A stretch of DNA of 15,558 bases from Fidelibacterota bacterium (GTDB taxonomy: Bacteria > Marinisomatota > Marinisomatia > SCGC-AAA003-L08 > TMED161), in NCBI GenBank assembly GCA_002591605.1, contig PCDA01000025.1, positions 1-15,558 on the forward strand. The letters are read 5' to 3'. Made by a program: the position numbers and the translations under genes. The notes below the pieces were generated by a model. The model saw only the letters and a program-made list of their open reading frames with translations. It made no database searches and was not told where the DNA came from. Shown piece after piece: positions 11,501 to 15,558 of this stretch (position 1 is its first letter; every line of letters begins with the position of its first letter).

Positions 11501-12335
11501 AACTCATATTATTTTTAACAAAATCTTTAATCTTAGACTCTGAAATTTTAACACCTTTCTCAACAATAACCTCTCCAGTTTTACTGCTAACAATATCTTC
11601 AATTGTAGATTTTCCAATAATATCTTTTTTATCCTTTTTAAGATTATATTCTTTTGTAAGATTAAAAACAGAATATATGTCCTGATCAGATGAATACCCA
11701 ATTGCTCTTAAAAGTAAGCTTGCTGGAAATTTCCTTCTTCTATCAATGATTGCATAAATACAATCATAGATATCTGTAGTAAAATCAACCCATGAACCTC
11801 TAAAAGGAATGATTCTAGCTTGATATATTTTAGTTCCATTTGGATGAAGGCTTTGATCAAAGAAGACACCAGGAGATCTTTGAAGCTGACTAACTATAAC
11901 TCTTTCTGCTCCATTTATTATAAACGTTCCACTTTCTGTCATATAGGGTATGTTACCAAAAAAAACATCCTGCTCAATACTTTGAACATATTTAGATTTA
12001 TCATTTTCATCAGTAATATGAAGAACAAACTTTATTTTCAATGGTATAGCATATGAAATTCGTCTTTCAAGGCATTCTTTAACTGTGTACTTTGGTAGAC
12101 CTAAATAGTAATACTTATATTCAAGAATATAATTTTTATGATTGTCTTCAATAGGGAATATAGTCTTAAATACTTGCTCTAGGCCTTGATTTTTCCTTTT
12201 TTCAGGAAGCACGTCTTCCTGTAGGAATTCCTTAATCGAACTTAATTGAATATCTAATAAGTCAGGACTTTCGGCTTTAGTATTAATTGTTCCGAAAGAC
12301 AGTCTACTATTTGCTGCATCTAATTGCTTAGCCAA
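8565..12335 (-). CDS. rpoB: DNA-directed RNA polymerase beta subunit
   Basis: RpoB forms the other jaw of RNA polymerase and much of the active-site wall. The 1256-residue protein has a full set of landmarks: an FCB-like N-terminal region (PDLLDIQL, then GTFIINGAERV), the rifampicin-binding segment at 454-485 with SQLSQFMDQ and THKRRIS all wild type, GLINSLATFA, the catalytic lysines K1035 and K1043 in GDKMAGRHGNKG, and the C-terminal GGQRFGEMEVWALEAYGA clamp region. The start codon is TTG (12333-12335). AGGGGG lies about 8 nt before it, an in-frame TAG stands just upstream, and no ATG lies between them. The gene follows rplL by 66 bp and precedes rpoC by 23 bp. A terminator-like hairpin at the rplL end may set its level below that of L7/L12. 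Confidence 0.98.
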   Translation of the reverse strand: MAKQLDAANSRLSFGTINTKAESPDLLDIQLSSIKEFLQEDVLPEKRKNQGLEQVFKTIFPIEDNHKNYILEYKYYYLGLPKYTVKECLERRISYAIPLKIKFVLHITDENDKSKYVQSIEQDVFFGNIPYMTESGTFIINGAERVIVSQLQRSPGVFFDQSLHPNGTKIYQARIIPFRGSWVDFTTDIYDCIYAIIDRRRKFPASLLLRAIGYSSDQDIYSVFNLTKEYNLKKDKKDIIGKSTIEDIVSSKTGEVIVEKGVKISESKIKDFVKNNMSSIVLLANEDSLKTQILKNTFEKDPTSSTDEALLLLYSHLRTGEAPSVDVAQKFIEKMFFSNKKYDLGAVGRYRINKKFDLDASIEDSVLTKEDFIEVFKYLIDMRNGERTTDDIDHLGNRRIRTVGEQLANQFNISLSRMQRNIRDRMNQREAESLTPQDLVNSRIITTVLNTFFGTSQLSQFMDQTNPLAEITHKRRISSLGPGGLSRERAGFEVRDVHHTHYGRLCPIETPEGPNIGLINSLATFAKVNNLGFIESPYRIVEKINKSHKVTDEIIYLSPDEEDRAYIAEATENLKNNKFSNENIRARHGEDFPIISSNSIDYMDVSSNQIVSVSASLIPFLENDDANRALMGSNMMRQSVPLLRPETPIVGTGMESVVARDSRSALYSKHTGKIEYVDSKLIVIKVDSKDQDLEITDDHNIVHYRLKKYLRTNQNTCVNQVPRVKAGQRIKKGELLADGHSTNHGELALGRNLKVAYMPWRGYNFEDAIILNEKLMKEDILTSLHIKEFEVEIRDTKRGEEELTNEIPNVSEEATRNLDDVGIVRVGAEVHPGDILVGKVTPKGETEPSPEEKLLRAIFGEKAGDVKDASKRCDSGVHGVVVETQLFERKSSSLRLDEKRKIRELQKEGRQKRVDLMKTRDEKLKEALLDKLSGGIRDFITNKTVLKAKTLLNKNRISKLNFENLSLKSPWVDSMADWNKILKIWKNYKKSLRILEETLEKDVFKLRVGDELQQGVMKLAKVYIAQKRKVSVGDKMAGRHGNKGIVSILVPEEDMPYTEDGKPIDIILNPLGVPSRMNLGQLYEAMLGWAGQELNERYATPVFDGATFNDVENKLDKAGLPRNSKIMLYDGRTGEKMKHPVAVGTTYMMKLSHLVDDKMHARSTGPYSLITQQPLGGKAQLGGQRFGEMEVWALEAYGAAHTLQEVLTTKSDDINGRTKLYNSLVRGSNTPEPNIPESFNVLVKELEGLGLKVKLH

Positions 12336-12380
12336 TATAAATACCCCCTATATTGGAAATGTTATGAAAAGAGATTAATT

Positions 12381-12414
12381 AAAAAATAAAATTAACTACA
12401 CTTACTTAAGTGTA
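12381..12414 (-). terminator. Candidate attenuator at the rplL-rpoB boundary
   Basis: On the minus strand TACACTTA and TAAGTGTA (12397-12404 and 12407-12414) form a perfect 8-bp inverted repeat with 2 bases between, so about 6-7 pairs with a 4-6 base loop in RNA. A T-rich run follows (12381-12395). It overlaps the last codons and stop of rplL. E. coli has a partial terminator at this same place that lowers rpoBC transcription relative to the ribosomal genes. The stem is A/U-rich and weak, so partial rather than full termination is the most that can be argued. Confidence 0.35.
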
Positions 12415-12785
12415 ACACTTGCACCAGCTTCTTCAAGCTTGGATTTCATTTCATTTGCCTCATCGGCTGCAACTGCTTCTTTTATCACACTTGGGGCTCC
12501 ATCAGCTAAATCTTTTGCTTCTTTGAGACCTAAAGATGTTATTTCTCTAATTACTTTAATAACATTAATTTTCTTTTCGCCTACTCCAGTAAGCTCAACA
12601 TCAAATTCAGACTTCGCTTCTGCTGCTGCTCCATCGCCACCAGCAGCTGGTGCTGCTGCTACTGCTACTGGAGCTGCTGCTGAAACTCCAAACTTTTCTT
12701 CAATATCTGATATTAGTTCAGATACTTCAAGCATACTTGCTGATTCTAAATAATCTAAAACGTCTTCTTTTTTTAGCTTTGCCAT
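12402..12785 (-). CDS. rplL: 50S ribosomal protein bL12 (L7/L12)
   Basis: bL12 forms the mobile ribosomal stalk that recruits translation GTPases such as the EF-G and EF-Tu encoded in this window. The 127-residue product has an N-terminal dimerisation/L10-binding helix region (about 1-33), an alanine/glycine-rich flexible hinge (about 35-58), and a globular C-terminal domain with [20 protein letters not shown] at 72-91, the factor-binding surface. The hinge is locally G+C-rich because of alanine and glycine codons, which is composition, not transfer. AGGGAG about 8 nt before the ATG is a good ribosome-binding site and suits a protein needed in several copies per ribosome. rplJ ends 23 nt upstream. 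A weak hairpin overlaps its stop codon. Confidence 0.97.
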   Translation of the reverse strand: MAKLKKEDVLDYLESASMLEVSELISDIEEKFGVSAAAPVAVAAAPAAGGDGAAAEAKSEFDVELTGVGEKKINVIKVIREITSLGLKEAKDLADGAPSVIKEAVAADEANEMKSKLEEAGASVTLK

Positions 12786-12808
12786 TATTTTAACTCCCTA
12801 TAATCAAA

Positions 12809-13330
12809 CTATTGTTTTTGTTCTTTTAAGCTAGTAAGAGTACCAGCTAATTTTGTTATCGTACTACTCAATGTACCAGCTAAAACAGTCATTGGCTGGC
12901 TTAACATTGATGCGAATTTTGCAATCATTTCTTCTCGTGAAGGTAAATTAGCCAAGTCTTTATATTTATCAGCATCATAAAGATTGCCTTCAACAAAAAC
13001 TCCTACTACCTCTAAAACATCATTATTGTCTTTATTGAAATTTTTAATAATTCTAGCTGGAGCTACTGGATCTTCTACTGAAGTTGCAATTGCAATCTGA
13101 CCTTTCAGAAGATCATCAAACTGATCATCATACCCTGCATTTTTCGCAGCAATCTTAATTAAAGTATTTTTGGTTATACTATAATCAACATTAGTCTCTC
13201 TGCATAATTTCCTGAGTTCTGTAGCTTGTTTAACATCCATACCTGTGTATGAAGCAAAATAGATACCAGATGCTTCCTTCAACCTAGTTGTTGACTGCTC
13301 TACTTTGTCTATTTTAATTTGATTTGGCAT
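12809..13330 (-). CDS. rplJ: 50S ribosomal protein uL10
   Basis: uL10 anchors L7/L12 dimers to 23S rRNA at the GTPase-associated centre. The 173-residue product has the bacterial length and pattern: an N-terminal globular domain with SITKNTLIKIAAK near residues 52-64 and ASMLSQPMTVLAG near 140-152, followed by a short C-terminal helix that binds L7/L12 dimers. An AGGA about 14 nt before the ATG is too far away for a normal Shine-Dalgarno sequence. The gap to rplA is only 22 nt, so the structured L10/L12 leader known from other bacteria could exist here only by extending into the rplA coding end. The start fits the family N-terminus MPN(Q)xxK. Confidence 0.95.
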   Translation of the reverse strand: MPNQIKIDKVEQSTTRLKEASGIYFASYTGMDVKQATELRKLCRETNVDYSITKNTLIKIAAKNAGYDDQFDDLLKGQIAIATSVEDPVAPARIIKNFNKDNNDVLEVVGVFVEGNLYDADKYKDLANLPSREEMIAKFASMLSQPMTVLAGTLSSTITKLAGTLTSLKEQKQ

Positions 13331-13352
13331 AATTTTTTATATATCCTAATTA

Positions 13353-14039
13353 TTAAATTTTTTCGTAGTCTAATTTAAGGCCTGGCCCCATTGTTGATGA
13401 TACTGTTACTTTTTTCATATATACGCCTTTCACACCAGATGGTTTTGCTTTTTTAATTGCATCAATAAATGCAGTAATGTTTTGAGCAATTTTATCTTCA
13501 TCAAAAGACATCTTAGCTACACCGGCATGAACTATTCCATTTTTTTCTACCTTGAATTCAATTTTACCGGACTTAATTTCTTTAACTGCTTTTTCAACAT
13601 CATTAGTGACAGTTCCAGTTTTAGGATTAGGCATCAGCCCTCGCGGACCTAAAACACGACCATGCTTTCCTAGCTCTGGCATCATTTCTGGAGTCGCGAC
13701 AATAACATCTATATCTGTCCATCCAGACTTAATCTTTTCAAGAAACTCATCTGAACCGACAAAATCAGCACCAGCTGCAGTGGCCTTATCAACTGCGTCG
13801 CCTTTAGCTAAAACTAAAATAGTTACGTCTTTACCCGTTCCATTCGGCATAGAAACCGTTCCCCTCACAATCTGATCTGCATGTCTTGGGTCAACACCTA
13901 AATTAACACTTAAATCAATAGTTTCATCAAATTTTACCGGAGAAGATGACTTTATTAATTTAACTGCCTCATCCAAAGAGTAAATCATTTCTCTGTTGAT
14001 TGCTTTAAAATTTTTCGTATACCTATTACTTTGACTCAT
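13353..14039 (-). CDS. rplA: 50S ribosomal protein uL1
   Basis: uL1 forms the L1 stalk that handles deacylated tRNA at the E site, and in many bacteria represses its own operon by binding mRNA. The 228-residue protein has the typical length and the family signature GPRGLMPNPKTGTVT at 131-145. AAAGGA lies about 9 nt before the ATG and overlaps the TAG stop of rplK, so ribosomes ending rplK sit on the rplA initiation site. The arrangement suggests coupled translation of the L11-L1 pair, as in E. coli. No insertions or missing segments were seen. Confidence 0.97.
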   Translation of the reverse strand: MSQSNRYTKNFKAINREMIYSLDEAVKLIKSSSPVKFDETIDLSVNLGVDPRHADQIVRGTVSMPNGTGKDVTILVLAKGDAVDKATAAGADFVGSDEFLEKIKSGWTDIDVIVATPEMMPELGKHGRVLGPRGLMPNPKTGTVTNDVEKAVKEIKSGKIEFKVEKNGIVHAGVAKMSFDEDKIAQNITAFIDAIKKAKPSGVKGVYMKKVTVSSTMGPGLKLDYEKI

Positions 14040-14045
14040 TAAAAT

Positions 14046-14471
14046 CTATCCTTTAACTTTTAAACCCATACTTTTTGCAGTTCCCTCAATCATACTCACT
14101 GCAGACTCTATAGTTGCGGCATTTAAATCTTTCCATTTTAATTCAGCTATACTTTTCAGTTGATCTTTTGTCACCTGCCCAACTTTATCTCTATTTGGCT
14201 CCCCAGATCCTTTCTTTAACTTAGCTGCCTCAAGCAAAAGGAACGAAGCTGGAGGAGTTTTTGTGATAAAAGTAAATGACCTATCTGCATAAACTGTAAT
14301 TTCTACCGGAATGATTTTGCCACCCATTTCTTGAGTTTTTGCATTGAATGCTTTGCAAAATTCCATAATATTTACTCCATGTTGTCCTAAAGCTGGTCCA
14401 ACTGGAGGAGCAGGATTAGCAGCGCCACCTTTAATTTGTAATTTTATATAACCTTCTATTTTTTTCGCCAT
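14046..14471 (-). CDS. rplK: 50S ribosomal protein uL11
   Basis: uL11 binds the GTPase-associated region of 23S rRNA and takes part in factor binding and the stringent response. The 141-residue product has the usual length, the proline-rich N-terminal segment [11 protein letters not shown] at 19-29 (the thiostrepton-contact region in other bacteria), the [10 protein letters not shown] helix at 34-43, and the C-terminal RNA-binding domain ending [10 protein letters not shown]...[12 protein letters not shown]. The ATG is 2 nt after the nusG TAA, with no Shine-Dalgarno sequence visible, so translation is probably coupled to nusG. There is no room for the L1-binding leader that precedes rplK in E. 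coli. Confidence 0.97.
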   Translation of the reverse strand: MAKKIEGYIKLQIKGGAANPAPPVGPALGQHGVNIMEFCKAFNAKTQEMGGKIIPVEITVYADRSFTFITKTPPASFLLLEAAKLKKGSGEPNRDKVGQVTKDQLKSIAELKWKDLNAATIESAVSMIEGTAKSMGLKVKG

Positions 14472-14473
14472 AA

Positions 14474-15004
14474 TTAATTATACTTTTCAACCTGGAAGAA
14501 ATCTAACTCAACAGGAGTTGGTCTTCCAAAAATTGAAACAATCACCTTAACTTTTTGTTTATCTTGATTAATCTCATCTATTACACCATTAAAATCAATG
14601 AATGGACCATTGATAATTTTAACAGAATCACCTTTAAGGAAAGAAACCTCAATAGTTTCTCTGCCATCTTTTCTTTCAATCTCTCCAAATATCCTTTTAA
14701 TTTCATCATCTCTTAATGGAACTGGATTTCCACCCTTGGGACCAACAAAACTTATTACCCCATTCGTATTTTCTATCATATACTTTGTTTGGTTGTTTAA
14801 TTCCATATTGATTAAAATGTATCCTGGGAAAAAAAGTTTTTCTTTAATCTTCTTTTTATTATTCTTCATTTCGATTACTTTTTCGAAAGGGACAAAAATT
14901 TCAGAAATGAACTCATCCAAATTATGTTCTTCTGCGTCGAACATAATATTCTCTTTGGCTGCCTTCTCCTTGCCAGAAATTACTCTCAATGAATACCATT
15001 TCAT
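14474..15004 (-). CDS. nusG: Transcription elongation/antitermination factor NusG
   Basis: NusG binds RNA polymerase at the clamp and links transcription to Rho or to the ribosome. The 176-residue product has the N-terminal NGN domain (starting [12 protein letters not shown], then FFPGYILI at 58-65 and FVGP at 86-89) and a C-terminal KOW domain from about residue 122, with [12 protein letters not shown] and [13 protein letters not shown]. The spacing of these domains matches ordinary NusG rather than the operon-specific RfaH/UpxY type. Its ATG overlaps the secE TAA by one base. AGGA about 8 nt upstream, inside secE, can serve as ribosome-binding site. The secE-nusG pair is near universal in bacteria. 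Confidence 0.97.
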   Translation of the reverse strand: MKWYSLRVISGKEKAAKENIMFDAEEHNLDEFISEIFVPFEKVIEMKNNKKKIKEKLFFPGYILINMELNNQTKYMIENTNGVISFVGPKGGNPVPLRDDEIKRIFGEIERKDGRETIEVSFLKGDSVKIINGPFIDFNGVIDEINQDKQKVKVIVSIFGRPTPVELDFFQVEKYN

Positions 15005-15195
15005 TAATTTATTCCTAATAATCTTGACACAAATCCTGTAATACTAAAATCAACAACAAAAAGGAAAATGCATATTATAAAAGCAAAAATCCAAACTACC
15101 ATTGTTGAGCCTAACATCTCATTCTTCGATAACCAAGTTACTTTACGAAGTTCAATATTAACGTCATTTAAATATGTTTTTAAAAATTTCATCAT
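15004..15195 (-). CDS. secE: Preprotein translocase subunit SecE
   Basis: SecE stabilises the SecY protein channel in the inner membrane. The 63-residue product is the short single-span form: an amphipathic cytoplasmic part with ELRKVTWLSKNE at 15-26, then one hydrophobic segment at about 31-50. Two ATGs stand in tandem (15193-15195 and 15190-15192) and I cannot choose between them. A longer in-frame start at 15231 lies inside tRNA-Trp and is rejected. No Shine-Dalgarno sequence precedes the gene. After the tRNA end there are only C and eight A before the first ATG, so excision of the tRNA would leave secE mRNA almost leaderless. Its stop overlaps the nusG start by one base. Confidence 0.93.
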   Translation of the reverse strand: MMKFLKTYLNDVNIELRKVTWLSKNEMLGSTMVVWIFAFIICIFLFVVDFSITGFVSRLLGIN

Positions 15196-15204
15196 TTTTT
15201 TTTG

Positions 15205-15277
15205 CAGGTGAGGAAGGACTCGAACCCTCAACTTCCGGCTTTGGAGGCCGGCGCTCTACCAGTTGAACTACTCACCT
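15205..15277 (-). tRNA. trnW: tRNA-Trp (anticodon CCA)
   Basis: On the minus strand the 73-nt sequence folds as a cloverleaf. AGGTGAG pairs with CTCACCT in the acceptor stem, GTTC with GAGC in the D stem, and CCGGC with GCCGG around the loop CTCCAAA. The T arm is GAGGG-TTCGAGT-CCTTC. The anticodon is CCA, which reads UGG. The discriminator base is G, as in bacterial tRNA-Trp. The 3' CCA is not encoded (the bases after the discriminator are CAA), so it must be added by nucleotidyltransferase. It lies between rpmG and secE, a common site for trnW. Confidence 0.97.
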
Positions 15278-15442
15278 CTATTTTGTTTCCTTAAAAATTA
15301 CATGTTTTCTAACAACTGGATCATACTTCTTATACTCAAGTTTGTCAGGATGAAGTCTTTTATTTTTTGTAACCGAATATCTATACCCAGTTCCGGCAGT
15401 ACTTTCAATTACGACTATATCTCTTTTACTATTACCAGCCAT
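15278..15442 (-). CDS. rpmG: 50S ribosomal protein bL33, cysteine-free form
   Basis: bL33 is a small 50S subunit protein near the E site. The 54-residue product has [31 protein letters not shown] and ends FKETK, closely following E. coli L33. The CxxC pairs of the zinc-binding form are absent, so this is the zinc-independent (C-) type. Its ATG follows the tuf TAA after a single G. The nearest ribosome-binding candidate is GGAG inside the tuf 3' end, about 13 nt upstream. Its TAG stop directly abuts the first base of tRNA-Trp, leaving no 3' untranslated sequence before the tRNA. rpmG-trnW-secE-nusG is a widespread order. Confidence 0.95.
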   Translation of the reverse strand: MAGNSKRDIVVIESTAGTGYRYSVTKNKRLHPDKLEYKKYDPVVRKHVIFKETK

Positions 15443-15558
15443 CTTATTCTATAATCTCCGTTACAACACCAGCACCTACAGTATGACCACCTTCTCTAAT
15501 CGCAAATCGTAATTCTTTTTCCATCGCAATTGGAGTGATAAGCTCTATTGTAAGATTA
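15440..15558. repeat. Right copy of the 119-bp exact terminal direct repeat
   Basis: Identical to bases 1-119 without mismatch. It starts at the rpmG initiation codon (15440-15442) and includes the 3' end of tuf. Where the left copy stops with the ATG, the right copy continues into rpmG. The repeat boundary is therefore exactly where a tufA-next-gene and a tufB-next-gene context would first differ. Confidence 0.95.
15444..15558 (-). CDS. tuf: Elongation factor Tu, 3' end of second copy (partial)
   Basis: The last 37 codons and TAA of a tuf gene run off the right edge. The sequence is identical to the corresponding part of the complete copy at the left. Upstream of rpmG-trnW-secE-nusG many bacteria carry tufB, so a second gene here is expected, and near-identity of tufA and tufB by gene conversion is common. 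Because the identical stretch is cut at the window edge, it cannot be told whether this is a second gene or the same one seen again through an assembly loop. Confidence 0.9.
   Translation of the reverse strand, partial: NLTIELITPIAMEKELRFAIREGGHTVGAGVVTEIIE

Noticed and set aside
11504..11701. Minus-strand open frame within rpoB
   Set aside because: It is a shifted reading of the rpoB sequence. The rpoB frame is uninterrupted and conserved across it.
12630..12690. Trinucleotide-like GCT/GCA repeats in rplL as a microsatellite or foreign insert
   Set aside because: They encode the normal alanine-rich hinge of bL12.
15196..15231. N-terminal extension of secE into tRNA-Trp
   Set aside because: The extra residues are a translation of the tRNA acceptor and T arms, and the SecE family starts at the tandem ATG.
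1..15558. A complete circular plasmid or virus, suggested by identical ends
   Set aside because: All genes are essential core chromosomal genes in their usual order, the repeat is tuf coding sequence, and there is no replication, mobilisation or structural gene.

Overview
The window is an A+T-rich bacterial chromosomal segment. It carries the fused rif-str superoperon, with every gene on the minus strand. Read in the direction of transcription (right to left) the order is: 3' end of a tuf gene, rpmG, tRNA-Trp(CCA), secE, nusG, rplK, rplA, rplJ, rplL, rpoB, rpoC, rpsL, rpsG, fusA, and a complete tuf. These encode the transcription core (RpoB, RpoC, NusG), the ribosomal stalk and GTPase-centre proteins (L11, L1, L10, L7/L12), S12 and S7, elongation factors EF-G and EF-Tu, ribosomal protein L33, and the SecE translocase subunit. 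No intergenic gap exceeds about 65 bases, so there is no gene-free stretch to describe.

Organism: the sequences look like the FCB superphylum (Bacteroidota/Chlorobiota/Marinimicrobia-type). Support comes from the RpoB and RpoC N-termini, a NusG tail of the type ending in [11 protein letters not shown], a uS7 beginning MRRRRPEKR, and an RpoC of about 1,420 residues with a large trigger-loop insertion. A small-genome marine lineage such as Marinimicrobia/SAR406 would fit the low G+C and tight packing. That placement is an inference by eye, not a phylogeny.

Layout: 15278-15558 holds the 3' tail of one tuf and rpmG, separated by one nucleotide. The rpmG stop codon directly touches the tRNA-Trp 5' end, and secE begins 9 nt after the tRNA. 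secE/nusG/rplK/rplA/rplJ/rplL (12402-15195) follow with gaps of about 25 nt or less, and secE overlaps nusG. A terminator-like hairpin at the rplL stop separates the stalk genes from rpoB and rpoC (4267-12335), both of which start with TTG. A 64-bp A/T-rich gap with a possible promoter precedes rpsL-rpsG-fusA-tuf (5-4166).

The most notable property is not a new biological system. The first 119 bases are repeated exactly as the last 119 bases. Both copies are the 3' end of tuf plus the ATG that follows it. Because rif-str clusters are commonly flanked by two nearly identical tuf genes, this is best explained as an assembly-graph loop through a collapsed tuf duplicate. It would make a linear chromosomal segment look like a 15.4-kb circular element. 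I found no mobile element, CRISPR array, phage gene, defence module or uncharacterised gene.
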